Source: Dictyocoela muelleri (taxonomy: Eukaryota; Microsporidia). From it: 15,892 bases of DNA. The position numbers were made by a program, and so were the translations under genes. The notes under the pieces are model-generated. The model was not told the origin of the DNA, made no database searches, and worked only from the letters and a program-made list of their open reading frames with translations. Shown here piece by piece: positions 1 to 6,887 of this stretch (positions are counted from its first letter, which is position 1; every line of letters begins with the position of its first letter). The stretch lies in contig SDVU01000290.1 in assembly GCA_016256075.1 (NCBI GenBank), positions 1-15,892 on the forward strand. The letters run 5' to 3'.

Positions 1-147
1 CAAGTGTTGTTATTTTCATTAATTCACTTGGTTTTTTGTCATTTCTCAAGCGTTTTATTTGTTCGAAATGATGTAAGGTCATAGAAAGGTATTTTTTAGT
101 CATAAGGGGTATTTTAATTTTTTTTATTTTATTTTTTTTTAATTTTC

Positions 148-227
148 CCATTCTTTTTCTGAACTTTGTCCATTCTTTTCTGAACTTTGTCCATTCTTTT
201 CTAAACTTTGTCCATTCTTTTCTGAAC
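148..227. repeat. Tandem array, 21-22 bp unit, about 3.8 copies
   Basis: Units at 148-169, 170-190, 191-211 and a partial one at 212-227 read ccattcttttctgaactttg with one or two changes between copies. The first unit has one extra T, and the third has 'taaac' for 'tgaac'. The high similarity suggests a recent slippage or unequal-exchange array. No function is implied. Confidence 0.9.
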
Positions 228-539
228 AACCCTGTATATAAATTAGGCAAATTTTCCGATTCGAGTAAGCTTGTAAAGTTTAAAACTACCTAATTTGGTA
301 TTTTGAATGCTTTTAAATTCTATTCTCTAAATATGCATTTTAATTTTTTATAAAATTTTTTTTAGCAACTTGCATGCCATACTTGGAAGTTTTTACTTTC
401 TTTTTCAATTGGGGTCTAAGAGACAGGAGACTGAGATTTTTTATAATTGAAAATCAAATAAGAACTAATATTTTTTAAAATTTTATTCGAAAGATTTTTA
501 GTTTGCGTTTTAATTTTTTAATAGATATTTTTTTAGGTA

Positions 540-583
540 TTCTAGCGTAAGTAGACGACAAAAATAATCAACTTACGCTAGAA
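540..583. repeat. Perfect 13 bp inverted repeat (hairpin)
   Basis: ttctagcgtaagt at 540-552 is followed, after an 18-base spacer, by its exact reverse complement at 571-583. The stem contains a GC-containing core (TAGCGTAAG) unlike the A/T background, so chance is less likely than for an A/T palindrome. There is no U tract directly after it, so I do not call a terminator. It may be a small foldback remnant. Confidence 0.7.
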
Positions 584-840
584 GATCTAAAATATTTTGA
601 TAACTATGGCATTTTGTATAGAAATGTAGTAAAATGAATCTATAAATTTGCTAAATGGGCCTATAACTTTGCGAAAATAGACCTATAACTATGCAAAGCA
701 TTGTAAAAAATTATACCTGATTTAAATGATTGTAAATATTCATAATATAAAATAAAATTTGAAAATTTATAGTTTATAATTATTTATTGTCATGGGCTAT
801 GGGGGTCTTTTTTTTATTTTTTACAAATAAATTATTTTTT

Positions 841-882
841 AAAATTTTAATTTTAATTTTAATTTTAATTTTAATTTTAAAA
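841..882. repeat. TTTTAA hexamer microsatellite
   Basis: Six to seven consecutive copies of the hexamer (aatttt/ttttaa) with no interruption, flanked by general A/T sequence and a short (aat)n run. Confidence 0.9.
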
Positions 883-1548
883 TAATAATAAAATTGTATT
901 TAAAATAAAATATTCAAAATAAGTTTTAATTATAAATTTAAAAAATAGCAAATGGAACCCATGCTAATAATTAAATTGACTAATTTACAGAGAAATGAAA
1001 TTATGCAATATTTTTAAATGTCTATTATACCACAACATAATCCAAAATAGAATTGATAAAAGAAAATTCGTTAATCTTACAAAAAAAATTAACAATGAAG
1101 GATGGTGATATGAACTATTTAGATAATAATAAAAACACCAGAAGAATAACCATGTATGACATTTAGATACTAATATTTATACGATTTTAAGTTCTAATAA
1201 TATAGGCAATGCAACCATAAATCAGATGAAGAGAAAATATTGTTATTTACAATGTTTTAAAACGCGATATTTCACCTATTAATAAAATTTTATCTTTAAA
1301 AAATATATTTCTAATATATATTCTATTTTATATCCAAATAATTTATTTTTTTAAATAAAATAAATATAAATATAATCACCACATGATCAAGAAGAATAGA
1401 AATTTTATATTTATTTAAAATTTAAAAAAAAAAATGAAAAAAAAATGAAATTTATTTTTGGACACCCATAGACCTCGGGAAAACTAAAATCCGTCACATT
1501 TTTTATAATTTTTTATGGGAGTTTAATTTTCAAATCTACATACCTCAA

Positions 1549-1800
1549 ATTTTATTAATAAAAATTTTAAAAGGCATTTAAAATTCAAGTGGATCACAAT
1601 TTGCAACCAGCTAAATACTTTAAATTTTATTAATAAAAATTTTTTAAGCCTCTTTAAATTCAAAGGGGAGTCACAATTTGCAGCCAGCTACATAATATGA
1701 ATTTTATTAATGAAAAAATATTGAAAATTTATTTTTGATAAGCATTTTTAACTTTAAAAAAGAAATCACAATTTGCAGTGAAACTATTAATAAAATTTCA
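1549..1800. repeat. Diverged tandem repeat, about 76-100 bp unit, 3 copies
   Basis: Three successive blocks each start with 'aattttattaat(a/g)aaaa' and end with 'tcacaatttgcag/aaccagct' or a variant of it (near 1549-1620, 1621-1696 and 1697-1790). The third is longer and most diverged. The 'ttttattaataaaa' module and the spacing recall the sub-units inside the large palindrome at 9869-10664, so both may belong to one family. That link is inference from reading only. Confidence 0.65.
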
Positions 1801-1879
1801 TCATAAAAATCCAATTTTTATTTAAACATATTAAATTAAATTATAAAAAGAAAAGTGTCGCAATTTTCCAGGGATACAA

Positions 1880-2205
1880 AATTTGTAGTAACGTATAACT
1901 CTGAAAAACTGTTTTTATAAATTTGAAAAATGTGTCTTAAACTCAAGGAAAACAGTTCATAACTTTGAAAAAAAACGTTTATAACTCTGGAAAAATATGT
2001 TTATAACCAGAAATGAATCTCAAACTCTGATAAAATCGGACATAGCTTTTAAAATGGGTCTATAACTCTAAAAAAGTGGGTCATTAACTATGAAAAGCGG
2101 TCTATAACATTTAAAAATAAAATTTATAAGTATGGCGAAAGAAAGTTTATAACTTCGGTAAAGAGTTTGAAACTTTGAAAGAAAAAAGTGTCTATATCTT
2201 TAAAA
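1880..2205. repeat. Degenerate minisatellite around 'ctataactctgaaaa', about 12 units
   Basis: A phrase close to 'gtctataactctgaaaaa' recurs every 23-31 bases through this interval, with variants such as 'ttcataactttgaaaa', 'tttataactctggaaaa' and 'gtctataactctaaaaa'. Two further units lie upstream near 655-700 ('cctataactttgcgaaaa', 'cctataactatgcaaag'), so the array may once have been longer or may be dispersed. The constant core and irregular spacing suggest an old array. Confidence 0.75.
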
Positions 2206-2455
2206 CCCCGCATATTGATTTTTATAAATTTTTAAGTTTCTTAAATTTCTGTTTAATCGAGTTTCGAACACTCATAATAACAGCAAATTATACTCTAACT
2301 ACCATTTTTCTACAGCAGTAAAATATTTTTTAAACATCTACTTAAATAATTAATTTAATTTTCAGAATGGAAATTTTTTTGTTAACTTTAATTTTTCAGT
2401 TAGTGAAATATGTATTTATAAATAATTAGAAATATCATAATTTTTCTGGCACTGC
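2206..2455. other. AT-rich spacer, nothing recognised
   Basis: Between the minisatellite and the left inverted repeat of the first Merlin element I find no motif, repeat or coding signal. Confidence 0.5.
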
Positions 2456-2490
2456 TGTCGAAGATATACCACATGTCAATGTGGTACTTA
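2456..2490 (+). repeat. Left terminal inverted repeat, Merlin copy 1
   Basis: It pairs with 3480-3513 in inverted orientation, with about three quarters of positions matching. It contains an internal hairpin (taccaca...tgtggta). Confidence 0.6.
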
Positions 2491-2625
2491 TTTGACAGTA
2501 AAGCAATTAAAAATAAAAAAAATACCCATATGGTCAAAATCATTAACTATGTGGCGCCGATGTTTCACGGCAATTAGGAAGCAGATCTATTTCTTTTATA
2601 AAATAATATTATCAATCTCACAATA

Positions 2626-3336
2626 CCTTGTACGAAGTGTGGCGAAGCAGCTTCGCTGAAAGATTAAAATATAAAAATATCACAACTTACAAATATCGGT
2701 GTGAAAAAAGAACATGCAGCTTTAACAAATCTTTAATGAGGATAACACCATTCATTTATACAAAATTAAATCTGCATGAATTATTCTTTACAGTTTACCT
2801 AGCCATGTTGAACACTAGTAATATACTCCACACAAACCTACTACCACATACCTAAAAAAGGCTATATTTGAATTTAAAGTAAATTAAGTGAAATATATAA
2901 AACAATTATTAATCAGGCGGAAAAATTAGGTGTGGTAAATGTGATCTATGAAGTGGATGAAACTATAATATGCCACAGTGGCAACATAAGAACACCTTCG
3001 GCAGCAGATGATAACATTCCAAATTCTAAGTTTTTTTTGTGTATAATAGATAGAGATGACATAAGGTGATTTTGTATGTTAATTTTCCCGAATAGAAGAG
3101 TTAAAACGTTTACTCATATATTCAGAAATCATATACATTAAAATACTATAATTGCAACTGATTGATTTCCATCATATCTGAGAGCTGTTTCTAATAATAA
3201 TTGTAATCATATTATCGTACCACATATAGATGGAATCTATTATTCAGAGGGTTAGTCGACAAATCGAATTTAAAATATATGGAGTCACCTCAAAGCTGAG
3301 ATCAGAAGAGTAAATGGGGTGCCGTATACTAAATAA
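2626..3336 (+). pseudogene. Merlin / IS1595-type transposase relic, copy 1
   Basis: This is a cut-and-paste transposase, now dead. A zinc-ribbon start is seen in one frame (C-T-K-C at 2629-2640). The frame shifts, and 2670-2855 gives the second half of the ribbon (YRCEKRTCSF) followed by the segment TKLNLHELFFTVYLAML, typical of the region before the catalytic core. From 2935 to 3336 one frame carries the DDE core. VDET holds the first Asp (codon 2956-2958), ATD the second (3160-3162), and STNRI-stop-NIWSHLK aligns with the family's HTN.IE.lWsHLK. The catalytic Glu is thus replaced by TAA at 3271-3273. Further in-frame stops lie at 3067, 3139, 3163 and 3253. The family assignment rests on order and spacing of several motifs and I am fairly sure of it. 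Confidence 0.85.
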
Positions 3337-3479
3337 AAATTTTCTTATACACATTCGCCTTCAGAAAAATTTTTATTACAAATAGAACACCAATTGAAAT
3401 AGAGAGAATATTTCTAAGGCTATTGAGAATAATCTTTAATTAAATAATTATTTATGATCCCCTCCCCCTTCCTGTCGAG

Positions 3480-3513
3480 GAAGTATAACATTTAGATGTG
3501 GTACGTCTCCGAC
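3480..3513 (-). repeat. Right terminal inverted repeat, Merlin copy 1
   Basis: This is the inverted partner of 2456-2490. Its outer end 'ctccgac' recurs at the edge of the inverted-repeat element next to the other LTR (9784-9790), which leaves some doubt about which element owns the last bases. Confidence 0.55.
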
Positions 3514-3858
3514 ATTATACTATTTTTTTGATTGTAAATGTCATTTTCACGTAAGATGGCATGCCCTATATATCTGATATACGTAGATCGAACGTTTAGA
3601 ATATAATACTGAGTCATGTCTTCTGACGGCTTATGTTTATTTTTAAGTACAGGTTCCTTCCTTGCATGATTATGAGTATTTTTTGTAAATAAAGAAATAA
3701 AATTGCTCTTATTTTTTCTCACCATAATTTATTTAATATTTTGGCTTATTTAACTTTATAAGCCAATCATATAACCATTTGTTATCTTAATACATTTATT
3801 GATTAATTAACTTCTTTTAAGAAACCAACCAAATGTCGTACCTCTTTTGTACACGACA
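3514..3858 (-). repeat. 3' LTR of the gypsy-like element
   Basis: It matches 9791-9868 plus 10665-10951 in the same orientation. The best part is 3583-3858 against 10677-10951, with about 80-85% of positions equal by eye and long shared runs such as tcttctgacggcttatgttt. Its minus-strand start is TGTCGTGTAC, with a short inverted repeat (tgtcgt...acgaca) just inside. It carries the uninterrupted version of the site where the palindrome sits in the other LTR (near 3571-3582). The low-coordinate edge is uncertain because the Merlin inverted repeat abuts it. Confidence 0.75.
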
Positions 3859-4157
3859 TACTAGCTCTCAATCTAAGAAGTATTTTTTTTACTTGTTTTA
3901 TACTTACTTTAAAAATACCATTCATTTCTTAATTTTAATGATGTTTGGATTTAATGAAATGCAAATTATTATATACGGTCTCATATGTACTTCTATCTTA
4001 CTTTCTGTTCAATTTTTATTAAAATCTTATCACCAATTCATATTTAATATTCTTTCTATTTCTATTTTTATTTTTTAAATTTTAATTTCTTTTATCTTTA
4101 TTTATTTTTTTATTTTTAGTGTAAAAATATGGTTTATATTTTTATAAGCTTCTAGAA
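3859..4157 (-). other. 3' part of the gypsy-like interior, no motif left
   Basis: This lies between the 3' LTR and the hAT MITE. By position it should be the end of integrase and the 3' untranslated part of the retrotransposon, but no domain can be recognised. A plus-strand open frame at 3833-4078 crosses the LTR edge and looks like chance reading of T-rich antisense sequence. Confidence 0.45.
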
Positions 4158-4545
4158 TAGTGTTTCTCAAACTGTGCGCAAAGTCGCACTGGTGCAACCA
4201 TGACATTTATTAGGTGCGCTTTGAACATTTTTTTTTAAATTTAGGAACTTATTTCTTCGAATTCGAAATTGTCTTTGGTTTGCAATCTAATTAAAAACTC
4301 GCAAAAATAAAATGTAAAAAAGAGAAAATACCTATTAAATTAATTAGTAAATAGGGGATTTACTTTAAAATATAAGGCTTAAGATTGAGATATTTCGATA
4401 TCATCAAGGTATAGTTCACACTAATATATATATATATATATGTATTTTTTTTGATGCGCCGAAAAAAAATAAGATCTTACAAGTGCGACCCTAAAAAATG
4501 AAATCTTAAAAGCGCGTCAAATACCAAAAACTTTGGGAAAAATTG
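4158..4545. mobile_element. hAT-type MITE (388 bp) with 8 bp target duplication
   Basis: The left end reads tagtgtttctcaaactgtgc and the right end, reverse-complemented, caatttttcccaaagttttt. Both are close to the widespread hAT end CAGTGTTTCTCAAAC. The interval is flanked by a perfect 8 bp repeat, ttctagaa, at 4150-4157 and 4546-4553, which fits the nTCTAGAn preference of hAT (Ac/Buster-like) elements. The interior has no coding capacity but has 'gcgc' and 'gtgcgac' words near both ends and a (TA)n run near 4425-4441. It sits in the integrase end of the gypsy-like relic, so it is younger than that element. Confidence 0.88.
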
Positions 4546-4559
4546 TTCTAGAATATCAA

Positions 4560-5105
4560 TTAGAAATTTTTCTACTGCTGTGTAGTTTCCCTAATTTTAA
4601 TTCAATTTAATATATCTTAGTATCTTGAATTTCACTCCTTTTATTATCTTTGTCGTTTTCAATATAGTTTGATTTAATCTTCTGATATACCGTTTGCTTT
4701 TTGGTATACGGGTGTTTTTTTTTATTTGTGACTGTTAGTTTTATCTTTTAAAAAATTTAAAATATCTAGACTTACGTTTTGTCTACAGTTATCACTTATT
4801 AGCATATCTAATTTCATATATTATTGAGAAAAATTTATCGAATTTTTTGAATATAAGAGCTAAATATGAGTCATCTTTCATATAAAAAACAACATATAGC
4901 GAGAAAAATATCCGTAATTTATAAAATAAAAAACATTTTTTTATTTGTTGAGATATTGAATAGTTTACTTTTGTATTAACCAATTATATCAGATGATATA
5001 ACTTCAATTGGCTTATTTGTAATGACACAGCATTTAAATTTTCCGTATTTATTTTTATCTAGGGTGTTAGTCGGAATTCTAAGTTTTTACTTAATTTATT
5101 AACTA
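4560..5105 (-). pseudogene. Integrase remnant of the gypsy-like element
   Basis: Fragments of an rve-type integrase core can be read on the minus strand. They include a stretch around 4980-5005 with the SSDIIG signature of the first catalytic Asp, a stretch around 4785-4803 with ISDN for the second, and an ANGIS-like piece near 4684-4697 that matches the conserved region around the catalytic Glu. The fragments are in the right order and spacing for a retroviral-type integrase. It is broken in several places. The MULE lies directly upstream and separates it from RNase H. Confidence 0.75.
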
Positions 5106-5176
5106 CTGTATTATATTTTATTTTTGAATTTATCTTGTTTTTAAATGTTTTATATGTTTGATTTTTTTAGAATAGC
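5106..5176. repeat. Left copy of 71 bp direct repeat flanking the MULE
   Basis: It is identical at all 71 positions to 6817-6887 (starts ctgtattatattttattt, ends tttagaatagc). A further ~12 bases toward the element (5177-5188) match 6888-6899 at about 8 of 12. On the minus strand the sequence belongs to the RNase H-integrase linker of the gypsy-like element and is present twice only because of the MULE. Confidence 0.92.
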
Positions 5177-5188
5177 CAAATTTTTTCG

Positions 5189-5248
5189 TTAGGACCAAAA
5201 ATCACCATAGGTGATTTTTTGTCTAAAAATCACCAAAAGTGGTTTTTT
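5189..5248 (+). repeat. Left terminal inverted repeat of the MULE
   Basis: Inverted partner of 6757-6816. It contains two ~26 bp sub-units, and a third related sub-unit follows just inside at about 5252-5277. Confidence 0.88.
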
Positions 5249-5360
5249 GCCCACAAATCAATAAAAGTGGTTTTTTGATTTAAAAATCGACAGAATTTTT
5301 ACCCCAAAGATTACACATGATCTTAGTGATAATATTATCAAAAGTAATAAAGGAATTAAA

Positions 5361-5646
5361 AATGGCTTATCTTGGTTTTTTTACAACTTCAAAAAAGATA
5401 TAAATATCTATTAAGGTTTGGCGGTGTAACAAAAGAGGATGTAATGCTTTATTAAAGACAACATTAACCAATTTTATAAGTGTATCATCACATGACCATG
5501 ACAGTGATGATAATAAATTCAATAAAGTAATGCTGTCTAACGAGATCAAAAAAATGTCGGTTGCCACCAATGAAAGCAGCTGTGATATCATAGTTAAATC
5601 TATCACAAAATTGGGAGGTTTTTTTATATTATTAAAAAATAAATAA
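5361..5646 (+). pseudogene. FLYWCH zinc-finger part of the MULE transposase, out of frame
   Basis: FLYWCH fingers give MULE transposases DNA binding. Here 5373-5411 reads WFFYNFKKDINIY in one frame, and the frame starting at 5407 continues with WRCNKRGC (Cys codons 5425-5427 and 5440-5442), then the HDH pair (5491-5493 and 5497-5499). That is the C-x4-C...H-x-H layout with its Trp before the first Cys. This frame ends at TAA 5644-5646, while the catalytic core runs in the next frame from 5657. Two frame breaks therefore separate the start of the finger, the rest of the finger and the catalytic core. One is near 5405-5412; the other lies between the finger and 5657, possibly at the seven-T run 5619-5625. 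An intron is an alternative I cannot exclude, but no clean splice sites are visible. Confidence 0.8.
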
Positions 5647-5656
5647 ATTAAGAGAG

Positions 5657-6697
5657 ATGGTAAATCGAACCAGAAGAGACAGAAACCTCACAATTTCAAA
5701 GGATTATGATATCTCAGCTGAACTGCTGGTTACAAATAAAGATGCAAAGTTTTTATTATTAGATTCCGGTATCAACGAAGAAAACCGGATAGTCGTGTTT
5801 ACAACCATTGATAATATAAGACACTATGCTTTTTCAAAATTAATAATATGTGATGGTACATTTAAAGCTGCCCCTAGTACATTTACACAACTCTATACTA
5901 TACAATGTAGAGTAAATGATTCAAATCTACCATTAATATATTGTTTTATGAAAAATAAGGATGAAGTCAGTTATGATAAATTGTTTCGTTGGCTGGTAGA
6001 CATAACAAATAATTATGAAATATCAAACAAAAGTGTAGTTCTGGACTTCAAAACTGCTAGTTATAACAGTATAAAAAGATGTCTAACAAACGTAAGTTTA
6101 TATGGCTGTGCATTTCCCCTAGGGCAAATAGTTTGGAGACAAATGCAACAAAGAAAAATAAGTTTACAGTACAAGAATAATATTATAACTAAAATGTACG
6201 TAAAAATGATAATGTCATTGGCTTTTGTCACGAAATCTTCAGTTGTTGAATATTCTTTAGATCTTGAGGATTACTTTAAAAGTAATGAGTCTCGAGAAGC
6301 CTTAATTGTTTTTAATTGGTTCAAGAGTGAATATTACAATCATGATAAAAATAATATATCTATAAAGTTTTTACACGTATATGACCGATTAAGTAATGGC
6401 ATACCTAGGACAACGAAAAGTATAGAAGGCTACCACCGTCATTTAAATACGTTGATTACACATAAACAATCTTCCTTCTATCTTATTCTCAAAGAACTCA
6501 AATCTGAACAGACTTTAACTGAAATAAAGTTGCTCCAATCTCTTAATAAAGACAGAAATAATGTGAAGGAAAGTATGGTTAGTGTAATTGAACTATTTTA
6601 TAAAATATCGCCAATAGAATATGTTAGAAGAATATCATTGGTATATAATTGGAATATAACATTTAAAATTTCATTTGTTTTATTTTTGTATATTTAA
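5657..6697 (+). CDS. MULE transposase, catalytic core (346 codons)
   Basis: This is a Mutator-like DDE transposase that would cut at the element's terminal repeats. Residues 60-110 carry the MULE hallmark CDGTFK...QLYTI with the first catalytic Asp at D66. D130 (VVLDFKTA) fits the second. E257 in RTTKSIEGYHRHLN fits the catalytic Glu of the usual RT..sVEgwHr.ln motif. The GC.FH..Q...R..Q motif between them reads GCAFPLGQIVWRQMQQ (150-165), so the conserved His is Pro154. The ATG at 5657 is the first Met after a stop at 5633-5635 in this frame, but the true protein began upstream with the zinc finger. The last residues (FKISFVLFLYI) come from a 3' tandem repeat, so the natural C-terminus may be lost. 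Probably inactive; the core was open until recently. Confidence 0.85.
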   Translation: MVNRTRRDRNLTISKDYDISAELLVTNKDAKFLLLDSGINEENRIVVFTTIDNIRHYAFSKLIICDGTFKAAPSTFTQLYTIQCRVNDSNLPLIYCFMKNKDEVSYDKLFRWLVDITNNYEISNKSVVLDFKTASYNSIKRCLTNVSLYGCAFPLGQIVWRQMQQRKISLQYKNNIITKMYVKMIMSLAFVTKSSVVEYSLDLEDYFKSNESREALIVFNWFKSEYYNHDKNNISIKFLHVYDRLSNGIPRTTKSIEGYHRHLNTLITHKQSSFYLILKELKSEQTLTEIKLLQSLNKDRNNVKESMVSVIELFYKISPIEYVRRISLVYNWNITFKISFVLFLYI

Positions 6698-6756
6698 AAT
6701 TTCATTTGTTTTATTTACGTATATAAAAAAATTTCATTTGTTTTTTTATGTATATA
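6664..6756. repeat. Tandem repeat at the 3' end of the MULE gene
   Basis: Three copies of about 30 bp (aaaatttcatttgttttatt then 'ttgtatat', 'acgtatat' or 'atgtatat') run from the end of the transposase frame to the right inverted repeat. They encode the last dozen residues of the open frame, showing that the stop codon lies within repeated DNA. Confidence 0.85.
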
Positions 6757-6816
6757 AAAAAACCACTTTTGGTGATTTTTAAACAAAAAATCACCTTTGG
6801 AGATTTTTAAGCCCAG
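6757..6816 (-). repeat. Right terminal inverted repeat of the MULE
   Basis: Inverted partner of 5189-5248. Its outer end abuts the second copy of the 71 bp direct repeat with no gap. Confidence 0.88.
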
Positions 6817-6887
6817 CTGTATTATATTTTATTTTTGAATTTATCTTGTTTTTAAATGTTTTATATGTTTGATTTTTTTAGAATAGC
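6817..6887. repeat. Right copy of 71 bp direct repeat flanking the MULE
   Basis: Identical to 5106-5176. It starts at the base after the right inverted repeat. Confidence 0.92.

Larger units (their letters stand above)
1..1480. other. AT-rich spacer with simple repeats, no gene seen
   Basis: No open frame of useful length and no protein motif is recognisable on either strand. The stretch holds a short tandem array near 148-227, an inverted repeat at 540-583, a pair of 'cctataact' motif units near 655-700, a TTTTAA hexamer run at 841-882, and long A/T tracts. The sequence just after the 148-227 array (around 225-240, 'gaacaaccctgtata') resembles wording often seen at the ends of arthropod repeats, but I cannot assign it to an element. 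Confidence 0.6.
2456..3513 (+). mobile_element. Decayed Merlin (IS1595-type) DNA transposon, copy 1
   Basis: An imperfect inverted repeat of about 34 bp bounds the interval. The left arm is 2456-2490 (starts gtcgaagatataccacatg) and the right arm is 3480-3513 (reverse complement starts gtcggagacgtaccacatc). The total length of 1,058 bp is usual for Merlin elements, and the interior carries a broken Merlin transposase on the plus strand. I do not see a clear 8-9 bp target duplication, so the exact ends are provisional. The right end touches the 3' LTR of the gypsy-like element at 3514. Confidence 0.7.
5177..6816 (+). mobile_element. MULE DNA transposon with 60 bp terminal inverted repeats
   Basis: Inverted repeats at 5189-5248 and 6757-6816 agree over their inner ~52 bp with only a few mismatches; the outer ~8 bp are weaker. 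They are built from 25-27 bp sub-units (three on the left, two on the right), each an imperfect palindrome around aaaaatcacc/ggtgatttttt. The interior encodes one transposase on the plus strand: a FLYWCH finger in broken frames, then an open DDE core. The element is inserted into the gypsy-like relic between RNase H and integrase. MULEs usually make 8-11 bp target duplications, so the 71 bp direct repeats outside the ends are unusual. Confidence 0.88.

Noticed and set aside
3492-3725. Minus-strand open frame of 77 codons, partly similar to another at 10622-10813
   Set aside because: The two lie at the same place in the two LTR copies, so similarity follows from the LTR duplication. The second starts at GTG and runs into the inserted palindrome. 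There is no known domain. Treated as LTR sequence, not a gene.
3833-4078. Plus-strand open frame of 81 codons with a hydrophobic appearance
   Set aside because: It crosses the LTR edge and reads T-rich antisense of the retrotransposon. The Phe/Ile/Leu richness is what T-rich DNA gives in any frame.
4792-4983. Minus-strand open frame of 63 codons as an independent gene
   Set aside because: It is a fragment of the integrase remnant of the gypsy-like element and is covered there.
5367-5606. Minus-strand open frame of 79 codons
   Set aside because: It is antisense to the FLYWCH finger of the MULE, whose Cys/His pattern on the plus strand is far more convincing.
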